From Terriglobia bacterium (GTDB lineage: Bacteria > Acidobacteriota > Terriglobia > Terriglobales > Acidobacteriaceae), in contig JAIQFA010000020.1 in NCBI GenBank assembly GCA_020073525.1, positions 1 to 64,000 of the forward strand: a stretch of 64,000 bases of DNA, written 5' to 3'. Below, piece by piece: positions 24,426-33,091 of this stretch. Numbering within the stretch: position 1 is the first letter of the stretch; each line of letters starts with the position of its first letter. The translations under genes were made by a program, and so were the position numbers. Below the pieces are notes generated by a model, which did no database searches, had not been told where the DNA came from, and saw only the letters and a program-made list of their open reading frames with translations.

Positions 24426-26174
24426 TCAGGCGCGGGCCCCTTCGGCTAAGAGCGCAGTGACTTTGAGCACGGGGAGCCGGATTTCAAATGCGGCCCCACC
24501 TTCGGGCCGGTTGTAGCAGGTGATTTGTCCCTTGTGGTCCTGGATCACGCCATAGGTCGCACTGAGCCCAAGGCCGGTGCCTTTGCCTACCGGCTTGGTG
24601 GTGTAGAAAGGATCGAACACGCGCTCGGGGTCGCGCAGGCCGGGGCCGGAGTCGGCGAACTGTACCACCATTTCGGGGCCTTCTCGCCAGAGGGATACCT
24701 GGAGCCGCCCGCCGCCGATTTCCTGTAAGGCATCCACGGCGTTCTCGACAATCTGAAGAAATGCCTGCAAGAGCTGGTTGGGGTTGCCGAGGACGCGGGG
24801 TAAAGGGTCCTGGCTTTCCACGGTCAACGTGATCTTTTTGTTATCGAGCTTGAATCCTTCCATCTGCACCGCGCGCTGCAAAAGAGGTTTTAACTCGAGA
24901 GGAGTTTTATCTCCGGGCGTCTGCTGGGCGAAACTGAGCAAGTCGCTGACGAGTTCGCGCGTGCGCCGGGCCTGCTGGCCGATTTTCTGTGCGTTCGAGA
25001 GTTGCTCGCGGCTGAGGTTACTGCTGGCCGCCATGCGCTCGGAACTACTCAGGATGGCCGAGAGCGGGTACTCCAGTTCGCCGGCGGCGAGCGCGACCAA
25101 CTCTCCGAGCGATGCCAGTTTCGCTTGTTGGATTACTCTTCCCTGCAGCCGCTGCAGGTTGTCGAAACTCTTGCGCGAATGATTGAGCAGCTGCAGAAGT
25201 TTTCGATCCAGAAGGTGCTGTTTCAGAAGCACGACAAAGGCCAAGACGGCGACGCCGCCCATGGTCACATTAAAGCGAACGTGGCGCAGGTAAGGCTGAT
25301 CTTGGCCCAGGAACAGCGCCCAATATCCCATAACGGGCAAGGAAAAGAGGGCCAGCTTCGCAAGTATCGGAGCGATCGGGCGACTGGCGCGAGTGATCGC
25401 AGGCGTCATCTCGGTATCGCGCAGGCAGTGCCGCCCCGAGATGCTGGCCCAAAGGAACCCGAGCAGCGCAGCGAGAAACGGCAGGTCGTAGATTCCCCCA
25501 ATCCTGTAAATGCCGCGGACCTCAAAAACATTCATCGCTTCCAAAGAAAAAGCATAGAGAATGCTTGCGAAGAAGATGTTGCGATAGATTCCACGCCACG
25601 ATCCGGAACTGCTGAAGAATGCCGATGCGGACATAGCAATGAGGATCACTTCTTCGACACGATAAAGGAGATCCCGTCGCAGCCGATACCCAGCAACATC
25701 GGTGGCCAGGTATTCGTCGGGAAAAACGAAGAAGGCGTACACCACAATCCACCACACCAGCAGGATGAGGACATTCAGCGCGCTGGGCAACATCCCGTCG
25801 CTCTCGTCGGCCTGATGGGGCCGTATGGCCATGGCCGCCATGATGGGGATACCGTGCAGGAACAACACCATATCGCCCGGCGATGGCGTGGGCATCGGTT
25901 GGCGAAGCACGACTTGAAAAAACGTCCTGAATGCCTGATTGAAAGACCACATCGCCATGCCTGCCGCTACCAGGCTCCAGAACAGCCGTGTATGGCCGCG
26001 GCTGTCGAAGGCGTTTCTGGCGGAGACGACAAAAGTGGTCGCGAGCACCAACAGGGGGATCACGTCTCCCACGGCTACACGCAAGGCGGGGCTGGGAAAC
26101 ACAGCGGGAGCCAGCGCAAAGACCAGCAGCAGGCCCACGCCTCCGAAGAGCGCCGAGATTTGGAGCCGAGACAC
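24426..26174 (-). CDS. Membrane histidine-kinase-like protein with Gly in place of the phospho-acceptor His
   Basis: About eight to ten transmembrane helices fill residues 1-320. A coiled stretch (QHLLDRKLLQLLNHSRKSFD), a dimerisation-type helix pair and an HATPase domain follow. The ATPase boxes look intact: N box (LQAFLQIVENAVDAL), DSGPGL, FDPFYTTK and GTGLGLSATYGVI. The H box reads ASLGELVALAAGELEYPL, whereas the family has a His before EL..PL. Residue 365 (codon 25080-25082) is Gly, so it cannot autophosphorylate at the usual site. It may bind ATP and signal by shape, partner with another kinase, or be decaying. The start is GTG. It is divergent from hemB. Confidence 0.85.
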   Translation of the reverse strand: MSRLQISALFGGVGLLLVFALAPAVFPSPALRVAVGDVIPLLVLATTFVVSARNAFDSRGHTRLFWSLVAAGMAMWSFNQAFRTFFQVVLRQPMPTPSPGDMVLFLHGIPIMAAMAIRPHQADESDGMLPSALNVLILLVWWIVVYAFFVFPDEYLATDVAGYRLRRDLLYRVEEVILIAMSASAFFSSSGSWRGIYRNIFFASILYAFSLEAMNVFEVRGIYRIGGIYDLPFLAALLGFLWASISGRHCLRDTEMTPAITRASRPIAPILAKLALFSLPVMGYWALFLGQDQPYLRHVRFNVTMGGVAVLAFVVLLKQHLLDRKLLQLLNHSRKSFDNLQRLQGRVIQQAKLASLGELVALAAGELEYPLSAILSSSERMAASSNLSREQLSNAQKIGQQARRTRELVSDLLSFAQQTPGDKTPLELKPLLQRAVQMEGFKLDNKKITLTVESQDPLPRVLGNPNQLLQAFLQIVENAVDALQEIGGGRLQVSLWREGPEMVVQFADSGPGLRDPERVFDPFYTTKPVGKGTGLGLSATYGVIQDHKGQITCYNRPEGGAAFEIRLPVLKVTALLAEGARA

Positions 26175-26222
26175 TGTTTTGCATCATATGACGTGCGCGA
26201 CGTTATGTTTAGATCACGGACT

Positions 26223-26290
26223 GGTTACCTTTGGTTACTGCGGTAACCTTCGAGCCCGCCGTGTGACCGAGATCACAATGACCAGTGATC
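26223..26290. promoter_or_regulatory. Two inverted repeats between the kinase-like gene and hemB
   Basis: GGTTACC (26223-26229) is repeated inverted as GGTAACC (26242-26248), and GATCAC (26271-26276) as GTGATC (26285-26290). They lie in the 161-bp gap between two divergent genes, where regulator binding would affect both. Confidence 0.4.
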
Positions 26291-26335
26291 AAGTTGGCGG
26301 TCGCGGTCCGGGCGGCAACTGCTAGAATTCCTGTC

Positions 26336-27358
26336 ATGGCATTCCCCGCTAACCGCCTGCGCCGTTTGCGCCGCACTGAAACGCTGCGTGCCCTGGTCCG
26401 CGAGACCCGGCTTACCCCTGAATCTCTGGTGTATCCCCTGTTCATCTGCCCCGGAACGGGGATCCGGAAAGAAGTGCGCTCGATGCCCGGCGTCTTCAAC
26501 CTTTCGGTCGACGAGGCCGTCAAGGAAGTGCGGGAGACTCGCAAGCTGGGCGTGTTGTCCGTTATTTTGTTTGGGCTGCCCGAAAAAAAGGATGAAGTGG
26601 CTACCGGCGCGTGGGCGGAGGATGGCATCGTGCAGAAGGCGGCGCGCGCCATCAAGAGCGAAGTACGCGACATGGTAGTGATGGGCGATGTTTGCCTGTG
26701 CGAGTACATGTCCCATGGCCACTGCGGCATCGTAAAAGCCGGGCCGCAGTCGCTCGGCGCGGCCGCAGCAGCGCCGCCGGCCACCACGGAATTCGAAATC
26801 GTGAATGACGCGAGCCTGGAGTTGCTGGCGCGCACCTCGGTTTCGCTGGCGCGGGCGGGGGTGGACATTATCGCGCCCTCGGACATGATGGATGGCCGGG
26901 TGGGCGCAATTCGCGGGGCTCTCGACCAGGCGGGCTTCGAAAATACGCCGATTCTTTCTTACGCGGCGAAGTTCGCTTCCGGCTTCTATGGCCCCTTCCG
27001 CGAGGCGGCGGATTCGGCGCCGCAGTTCGGCGATCGCCGTTCCTACCAAATGGACCCGGCGAATCTTCGCGAGGCGATGTTGGAGATCGAATTAGACATA
27101 GAAGAAGGCGCCGACATGATCATGGTGAAGCCGGCAATGCCCTACCTCGACGTGATTGCCGCAGCGCGGGACCGTTTCGACCTCCCGCTGGCCGCCTACC
27201 AGGTTTCGGGCGAGTACGCGATGATCGAGGCCGCCGCCCGCAACCAGTGGATCGATCGGGAGCGGGTGATGATGGAATCGCTGCTCTGCATCCGCCGGGC
27301 CGGGGCGAGCATAATTCTGACTTACTACGCCAAGGAGGCGGCGAAACTGCTGGCTTAG
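26336..27358 (+). CDS. hemB: Delta-aminolevulinic acid dehydratase HemB
   Basis: The 340-residue protein (family ~325-340) has the zinc-type active-site lid [14 protein letters not shown] with three Cys. The two catalytic lysines lie in [14 protein letters not shown] and [10 protein letters not shown]. The C-terminal block [17 protein letters not shown] is also conserved. It condenses two 5-aminolevulinates to porphobilinogen in haem synthesis. The ATG at 26336 matches the family N terminus; earlier in-frame codons would cross the putative operators at 26271-26290. No other haem gene is in the window. Confidence 0.95.
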   Translation: MAFPANRLRRLRRTETLRALVRETRLTPESLVYPLFICPGTGIRKEVRSMPGVFNLSVDEAVKEVRETRKLGVLSVILFGLPEKKDEVATGAWAEDGIVQKAARAIKSEVRDMVVMGDVCLCEYMSHGHCGIVKAGPQSLGAAAAAPPATTEFEIVNDASLELLARTSVSLARAGVDIIAPSDMMDGRVGAIRGALDQAGFENTPILSYAAKFASGFYGPFREAADSAPQFGDRRSYQMDPANLREAMLEIELDIEEGADMIMVKPAMPYLDVIAAARDRFDLPLAAYQVSGEYAMIEAAARNQWIDRERVMMESLLCIRRAGASIILTYYAKEAAKLLA

Positions 27359-27376
27359 TCCGCAGCGGGGAAACCT

Positions 27377-27450
27377 CAGGTTTCGCATCAGGGCCTCGCT
27401 TCAGCGGCGCCGTAAGTTCTTCAAATCTGGAAGCCCTTTAGGGGCCGTGG
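27377..27450 (+). repeat. Two-palindrome repeat, diverged copy
   Basis: TTTCGCATCAGG, then GGCCTCGCTTCAGCGGCGCC, GTAAG and CCCTTTAGGGG. The same layout as 3144-3213 with several changes in the first palindrome. It follows the hemB stop closely. Confidence 0.8.
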
Positions 27451-27544
27451 TTTGTGACATCTCGGCCAACCGGCAGGCCCCGATCTTTTAACGATACCGG
27501 TCGCAATACTATTGTAAAATCCAACCGAACTTGGAGTAGACCCC

Positions 27545-28234
27545 TTGGCGCGTTATCCGGAGCTCTCGTCAGCCGAACTAGTAAGGGCATGCGCCGGTTC
27601 GAAAGACGAGGGAGCGTGGGCGGAGTTCATCCGGCGATTTCAGATGGTGATAGCCGCCGCAGTCCTCAGGACCGCCAGCCACTGGAGCGAACCGTCCCGT
27701 TCGCAACTGGACGACCTGATCCAGGATACCTACCTGAAGCTTTGCGAGAACGATAGCCGCCTGCTGCGGTCGTTCCAATCCCGGCACGAAGACTCCATTT
27801 ATGGGTTTCTGAAGGTGGTTGCTGCCAATGTCGTGCACGATCATTTCAAATCTGCATCAGCCGCAAAGCGGGGCGCAGCCCAAACCGAAGCGATAACGGA
27901 ACCGGTCGAGATCCATTTGAAAATAGTCGGTGCCGACAGCTTTCAGACGGTGAGCCAGCGGATTCAGCTCGAACAGATTGACAAGGTCCTGCGCCAGGTT
28001 ACGTCCGGGAAGGACCAGGAAAGAAAGCGCACGATCTTTTGGCTTCGCCACCGGCAAGGGCTGACCGCCAATGAAATCGCAGCTATCCCATCGCTCGGGC
28101 TGACCACGGAGGGCGTCGAAAGCGTGCTCATGCGCCTGGCGATTATGATTCGTGGTCACTTGGCGAGTTCCAGCCCGCACCGCGATGTGAAGGTTCTGAA
28201 TCGGCAAAATCGTTCTAAAAGGTTGGGGAGCTAG
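27545..28234 (+). CDS. ECF-type sigma-70 factor partnered with a CHAT protein
   Basis: Residues ~10-95 form a sigma2-like region (ELVRACAGSKDEGAWAEFIRRF ... LDDLIQDTYLKLCEN ... FLKVVAANVVHDHFK). Residues ~140-200 form a sigma4-like helix-turn-helix (IFWLRHRQGLTANEIA ... VESVLMRLAIMIRGHL). At 229 residues it is longer than a minimal ECF factor. It should direct RNA polymerase to its own target promoters when released by its partner. The start is TTG with GGAG 8 nt upstream. It is separated by 2 bp from the next gene, whose product carries anti-sigma-like zinc motifs, so the two are surely co-expressed. Confidence 0.85.
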   Translation: MARYPELSSAELVRACAGSKDEGAWAEFIRRFQMVIAAAVLRTASHWSEPSRSQLDDLIQDTYLKLCENDSRLLRSFQSRHEDSIYGFLKVVAANVVHDHFKSASAAKRGAAQTEAITEPVEIHLKIVGADSFQTVSQRIQLEQIDKVLRQVTSGKDQERKRTIFWLRHRQGLTANEIAAIPSLGLTTEGVESVLMRLAIMIRGHLASSSPHRDVKVLNRQNRSKRLGS

Positions 28235-28236
28235 TT

Positions 28237-31200
28237 TTGGGAGAAGCTAGCAACGGTCACATCGGAGAAGCGGAACTGGCGAAGTTGCTTGAGGAGTCTC
28301 GTCGGCGGGCCGAACCTGTGCCGGAGGCAGCAGATGTTCATCCTCATTTCGCTGTCTGTGCCGTTTGCCGGGAACAATTCCAAGGGCTGTCGCTGCTCGA
28401 TCGCCAACTGAAGAACATGAAGCCCAATGAGTCCACAAAGCGCCAGGCCAACTGTCCAGAGGCGGAGGTATGGCATGAGATTGCCGGTGGGTTGACGCCG
28501 CCCGAGCGGACGCTGGCCTGCATCGAGCATGCCAGCCGCTGCGATTATTGTGGTCCGCAGCTGCGGCGCGCCGTGGGCGAGTTGACCGATCTGCATGGGG
28601 AGGTCACCGACGAGGAGCGGCAGCGTATCGCGACCCTCGAGAGCGCACGGGAGGAGTGGCAGCAGAACCTGGCCCAGCGCATTGCGGGATCACGACATTC
28701 GGGCACGGAGCCGGAACCTGTGCCCTGGTGGCGAAGGTGGCTGGCCGTTCCGGGTTCAACAGGCCGTCTGGCAATGGCGGGGGTCTGTCTTCTCGCCGTG
28801 GTCGCCGTCGGATCGTGGGTTGTCGTCCAACGGCATCAGCCAGCGGCCGCCAATCGCCTCCTGGCTCGTGCTTACACTGAGAAGCGCACCCTCGAACTCA
28901 GATTTGCCGACGCTGGCTACGCGCCGTTACGGGTACAGAGGGGTCCCGCCTCATCCTTCATCGCGCGACCCGCTGCGCTTTTGAAGGCGGAAGCTTTAAT
29001 CGCAGGCCAGTTGGCAGCGCATCCCGACGATCCAGCTTGGTTGCAGGCGTCAGGCCGCGCGGACGTGCTCGAAGGGAGGTACGACGCGGCGGTGGAGTCG
29101 TTGCAGCGCGCCCTGGAATTGCAGCCACATTCTCCGCAATTGCTCGCCGACCTGGGGACGGCCTATTTTCAGCGCGCGCAATCGGAAGACCGGCCGGAAG
29201 ACTACGGAGCAGCGTTCGAATATCTCAGCCAGGTTCTGGCGCGGCAGCCCGACAATACGATTGCGTTGTTCAATCGCGCGATCGTCGCCGAGCACCAATT
29301 CCTTTACCAGCAGGCGCTGGAAGATTGGGAGCATTACCTGAAACTGGACTCGCGTTCCGAGTGGGCCGACGAGGCTCGCAACCGGGCGGAATCGGTGCGG
29401 GCGAAATTGAAAGAGCATGAGAGGGGTGCAGCACCGCTCCTGTCTCCAGAGCAAGTCGCGAGCGCAACGAATTTCGACGCGAATGCCGACGTCGAACGAA
29501 GGGTCGAGCAATACCTCGAAGTCGCAGTTCAGTCGTGGTTGCCGCAAGCGTACCCTGAACGCGGCGTATCCGCGAATGCGAGCGCCCGCCGGGCGCTTTT
29601 TTTTTTGGCGGAGCTAACCACACAGAAGCATAACGACCGCTGGCTTTCCGACCTGCTGAAGGGCTCTTCTTCTCCCTCTTTCCCGCGTGCAGTGGCAGCG
29701 CTTGCCCACGCATCGCAGATGAACCACTCCGCAAACTACAGGGCTGTGCGCGAACAAGCGGGCATCGCCGGCCGGTTATTTCACTCTTCGGGTAATCAAG
29801 CCGGCCTGCTGCGCGCGCAATTCGAACAGGCCTACTCCGAGCAGTTGGCGAGAAACACCGACGAATGCCGGCGGGACGCAACAGTTGCCCTCGCGCAAGC
29901 CGAACTACTTTCTTATTCGTGGCTTGAGATACAACTTGGCCTTGAGAAGGCAGTGTGTTTTCTCTTGGCAAAGGATGATTGGGGAACGGATGAGCGCATG
30001 AGCCGCCGCGCCATGGATCGTGCTCGGGAAAGCAATTACGACGGTCTCTACCTCCGAGCGCTTTACTTCGTAGCCGATGACCAAGTACAGAACGGCGATC
30101 TATCGGCCGGATTAAAGTCTGTGGCCTTGGGCCTGCAGCGCTACTGGTTGGGCCAAATACCAGCGGTCCGCGGATATAACTTTTACGACATGATGGGGTC
30201 GCTGCCCGAACTCGCCGCAAAAAGACCTTATCTGGTGATGGCGGTCTGGCGCGAGGCCACTGTCTTGGCTGAGTCCGACGGCAATCTGCTAACTCGCGCC
30301 TGGACGCACAGTTTTGCCGCGCGGGCGGCTACGGCCGTTCACGCCACTGAGTTCGCCGAGCGGCACTATACAGAAGCGCTGCGGCTCTTCGCTCTCGCTC
30401 CAAGAACCGAGTTCACTCGGGATGCCATTCTGTGGAACGAGATCCATGCCGCTGGCGCCGAGGCACGCCTTGGTCAATTCGAGCTGGGAATTGCCCGCCT
30501 CACCCGCATCCAGAACCAGATTCCGACACAGTCCAACAAACACATCGAGGAGACTTTTTATGCCACGTTGGGCGAACTCGAGCTCCGGAGTCATCATCCG
30601 GCGCAGGCAAAGCAGGCCTTCCGGCCAGCCTTGGAATCTGCGGAGAGGCGGCTGAGTTCCTTGAACTCAGAGAGGGAGCGGATCGACTGGAGCAAAGAAG
30701 CCGCACCCATTTATCTCGGGATGGCCGAAGCGGAATTAGTACAGGGCAACGTCGAGCAGTCGCTTGACTATTTCGAGTGGTACCTTGGCGCGTCGAGCCG
30801 ATCGGCAAAGAACGGCCTGAGCAGAGTTCCAGTTTCCGGCGCGGTTGTTCCGGACTCGACGTGGCTCGCCTCCCGGCTCCCGCGGCTTTCCAGAGTTACC
30901 GTGCTTGGGTATGCTGCATTGCCCGACGGAATCGCCATCTGGACTTATGACAACCGGGGCGTCAATGCGCAGTGGATTCCGCAATCGGATCAAGACTTAC
31001 AGGAACTAGCCGCCAGGTTTTATGCTCTCGCATCGGTTCCACGGTCCGAAGTGACGGCGCTCCGGCGTGATTCCCAGAGCCTGTATCGATCGCTGATCGC
31101 TCCAGTCGAAGCTCGACTTGATCCAGGCCGGACGCTTGTGATCGAAGCCGACGGCTGGCTGGCCCAAGTACCTTTTGAGGCGCTACTCGATTCGAGCGGT

Positions 31201-31890
31201 CATTACTTGATCGAGCGGGCGCCGGTTGTGCACTCCCTCGGGCAGACCATGGATGCGTCGTTGCACGAAGAAACCCCAATCTCGAGAGACCTGCGCGCAT
31301 TGATTGTAGCCAGTACGGCCTCTTCGCAGCGGGAAGGATTGATTCCTCTCCCGGACGTGGCGGCCGAGGCCGAGACTGTCGCCAGTACTTTCGAGTCGCG
31401 AGAGATGCTGAAGGGGTCGGGTGCAACGCTCGCCGCGGTCGAGAGGAATTTGCCTGACGCCGCCGTCTTTCATTTCACGGGACACTCATTGGGGAGACCG
31501 AATGGCGCTGCGTTGATGCTGGCGGCGGCCAGTTCGCAAGAGAGCGCCCCGGCTTTGCTGAATGGCGACCGTTTGCGATCTCTTGATCTGCGCCATTTGC
31601 AGTTGGCCTTCCTCTCGACGTGCAACACCGAGTCCGGAAGCGATGGAGCGCGCGGTTTCAACACGATCGCCGAAGCTCTGCAGCGCGCCGGCGTTCCTCA
31701 TGTTGTCGCCAGTCGTTGGGCTGTCGATTCGGTGGAGACACGGAAATTTGTGGAAGACTTTTATCGCAATGCGCTTTCGGGCCATCCTGTTTCTGAAGCC
31801 GTCCGCCAGACCTCGCTGAGTATGATGGTCAATCCGCGCACCTCGCATCCCTATTACTGGTCGGCATTCTCAGCTTATGGACGGCCGTAG
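28237..31890 (+). CDS. Zinc anti-sigma-like, TPR and CHAT protease membrane protein
   Basis: The protein has 1217 residues. Two HxxxCxxC motifs (H37/C41/C44 and H98/C102/C105) resemble zinc-binding anti-sigma domains. A transmembrane helix lies at ~177-197. TPR-type helices run from ~235 to 400 (AAVESLQRALELQPHSPQLLADLG) and looser helical repeats to ~870. A CHAT caspase-like domain occupies ~885-1215, with catalytic His1083 (FHFTGHSLG) and Cys1129 (LSTCNTESG), and closes with HPYYWSAFSAYG. The zinc region should be cytosolic and hold the sigma factor; TPR and CHAT would lie outside the inner membrane. This suggests protease-gated sigma release. The start is TTG with GGGGAG upstream. Confidence 0.85.
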   Translation: MGEASNGHIGEAELAKLLEESRRRAEPVPEAADVHPHFAVCAVCREQFQGLSLLDRQLKNMKPNESTKRQANCPEAEVWHEIAGGLTPPERTLACIEHASRCDYCGPQLRRAVGELTDLHGEVTDEERQRIATLESAREEWQQNLAQRIAGSRHSGTEPEPVPWWRRWLAVPGSTGRLAMAGVCLLAVVAVGSWVVVQRHQPAAANRLLARAYTEKRTLELRFADAGYAPLRVQRGPASSFIARPAALLKAEALIAGQLAAHPDDPAWLQASGRADVLEGRYDAAVESLQRALELQPHSPQLLADLGTAYFQRAQSEDRPEDYGAAFEYLSQVLARQPDNTIALFNRAIVAEHQFLYQQALEDWEHYLKLDSRSEWADEARNRAESVRAKLKEHERGAAPLLSPEQVASATNFDANADVERRVEQYLEVAVQSWLPQAYPERGVSANASARRALFFLAELTTQKHNDRWLSDLLKGSSSPSFPRAVAALAHASQMNHSANYRAVREQAGIAGRLFHSSGNQAGLLRAQFEQAYSEQLARNTDECRRDATVALAQAELLSYSWLEIQLGLEKAVCFLLAKDDWGTDERMSRRAMDRARESNYDGLYLRALYFVADDQVQNGDLSAGLKSVALGLQRYWLGQIPAVRGYNFYDMMGSLPELAAKRPYLVMAVWREATVLAESDGNLLTRAWTHSFAARAATAVHATEFAERHYTEALRLFALAPRTEFTRDAILWNEIHAAGAEARLGQFELGIARLTRIQNQIPTQSNKHIEETFYATLGELELRSHHPAQAKQAFRPALESAERRLSSLNSERERIDWSKEAAPIYLGMAEAELVQGNVEQSLDYFEWYLGASSRSAKNGLSRVPVSGAVVPDSTWLASRLPRLSRVTVLGYAALPDGIAIWTYDNRGVNAQWIPQSDQDLQELAARFYALASVPRSEVTALRRDSQSLYRSLIAPVEARLDPGRTLVIEADGWLAQVPFEALLDSSGHYLIERAPVVHSLGQTMDASLHEETPISRDLRALIVASTASSQREGLIPLPDVAAEAETVASTFESREMLKGSGATLAAVERNLPDAAVFHFTGHSLGRPNGAALMLAAASSQESAPALLNGDRLRSLDLRHLQLAFLSTCNTESGSDGARGFNTIAEALQRAGVPHVVASRWAVDSVETRKFVEDFYRNALSGHPVSEAVRQTSLSMMVNPRTSHPYYWSAFSAYGRP

Positions 31891-32020
31891 CGGCTCACGA
31901 GCGTTTCGATAGGAACTTTCTGTTGTCGGCGGCTAAATAGCGCCGCGATAGCGATTGTCTTTGAATCGGCCCATCCGTCGGTAGGATGTTTGAAACAATT
32001 TGTTGGAATAGGAGTCGCTG

Positions 32021-32149
32021 ATGCGAACAAAACGCCACTTCACCGCTACGCTGGTCACGCTAGCCACGCTTTCCCTTCTCGCGTGCCAGCAGTCCCAGCC
32101 GCCAACTCAACCCAAGACCGCCGCTGAATCGAAGGCCTCCAGCACCTAG
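32021..32149 (+). CDS. Lipoprotein leader peptide, in frame with the next gene across a TAG
   Basis: The 42 residues start MRTKRHFTATLVTLATL and have the lipobox LLAC (Cys22), then a Gln/Pro/Lys-rich linker ending ASST. GGAG lies 7 nt upstream of the ATG. The stop TAG (32147-32149) is followed in the same frame by AAA GTG, and the next frame runs on for 287 codons. Read through, the two would form one ~330-residue lipoprotein. It is therefore either the 5' part of a nonsense-interrupted gene or a separate tiny lipoprotein; the former looks more likely. Confidence 0.6.
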   Translation: MRTKRHFTATLVTLATLSLLACQQSQPPTQPKTAAESKASST

Positions 32150-32152
32150 AAA

Positions 32153-33013
32153 GTGTTTGTTATCTTTGAAGGCCCGTGGGCGATAGTTCAGGATCCCAAA
32201 GATACCAATAACATCCTCGCAGTTGCGCCCAAGACGAAGAGCCACCGTCCACTGGCTGTGTCGCCTGCCAGTGTGGCTTTGGAAGCGGGCGTCTACGATT
32301 TCGCAGTTCCCGCTCATGGGGCTCCAGCTTCTCTCAACCCTGATGCCAGCTTTCTACGAGCCACCGTCGACCCAAAGAACGTGCAACGCATCTTGGATAA
32401 CCGCCTGGAGCGCTATGTGATTCGGCTGCCTAAACCAGAGGGCTACGTGGCCGGGGGACGGCACCGGAGTCGTGTTGGCAATTCTTATCCTCCGGACCCT
32501 TCGACGGAACAGAACTATGCCACTTCGATTTCGTTACGTTACAACGTCAGCAGTTTGACCGGATTCTCGCTGGCTGGCACGAAGGATGCTGGTGGCGCTT
32601 TCAATCCCCTCCTGCTTCAGTTGGATACGCCCATCGTGCGGTTTACGATCGATCCCGCCCAGGACTACAACGACGACGCCTGCAACACCCATTCGCGGCA
32701 GGCATTCAGCGATCTGGTGCGACTCCTGGGTCTAGCCTTGTATGTCGATTTCCCGGACAATCCGAGCGACTGTCACAAAAGAGATCCGCAGCTGGTTCGC
32801 TCCGAAAAGGCGCAGTCACTCCACGCATTGGCAGTGCAACAGATCGCAGGAGTCGCGAAGCTTCAGACAGGAGCCGTCGCCGGCGGCATCCTGGCTGCTT
32901 ATTTCGATCTTGCCGCCCGAAAGATCGCAGACGGTTTGGCCTTAGCGACTTACTTGTTCCATGCAGACGGGGCCGCATGCACGGCGCCGATCATCGTGGG
33001 CAACGGCTGCTAA
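32153..33013 (+). CDS. Hypothetical protein, probable body of the interrupted lipoprotein
   Basis: The 286 residues begin with a beta-rich stretch (VFVIFEGPWAIVQDP ... NNILAVAPKT). They contain a Cys pair region (DDACNTHSRQAFSDLVRLLGLAL ... PSDCHKRD) and end with ACTAPIIVGNGC. No family is recognised. The GTG at 32153 has no ribosome site and comes directly after AAA, the codon following the TAG of the lipoprotein leader, in the same frame. On its own the protein would have no signal peptide. The simplest reading is that it is normally exported as a lipoprotein and the TAG is a mutation, a readthrough site or a sequencing error. Confidence 0.6.
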   Translation: MFVIFEGPWAIVQDPKDTNNILAVAPKTKSHRPLAVSPASVALEAGVYDFAVPAHGAPASLNPDASFLRATVDPKNVQRILDNRLERYVIRLPKPEGYVAGGRHRSRVGNSYPPDPSTEQNYATSISLRYNVSSLTGFSLAGTKDAGGAFNPLLLQLDTPIVRFTIDPAQDYNDDACNTHSRQAFSDLVRLLGLALYVDFPDNPSDCHKRDPQLVRSEKAQSLHALAVQQIAGVAKLQTGAVAGGILAAYFDLAARKIADGLALATYLFHADGAACTAPIIVGNGC

Positions 33014-33091
33014 TGTGTGGTCCCAGGTTCGCGTCCGTCCTCTGGGCGCCATCCTGGTATAAGTCCCGACGGTGAAAGGAACCATTTCGAC

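Noticed and set aside
25002-26246. Plus-strand frame of 414 codons opposite the kinase-like gene
   Set aside because: Gln/His/Arg-rich shadow of a gene with intact HATPase boxes on the minus strand.
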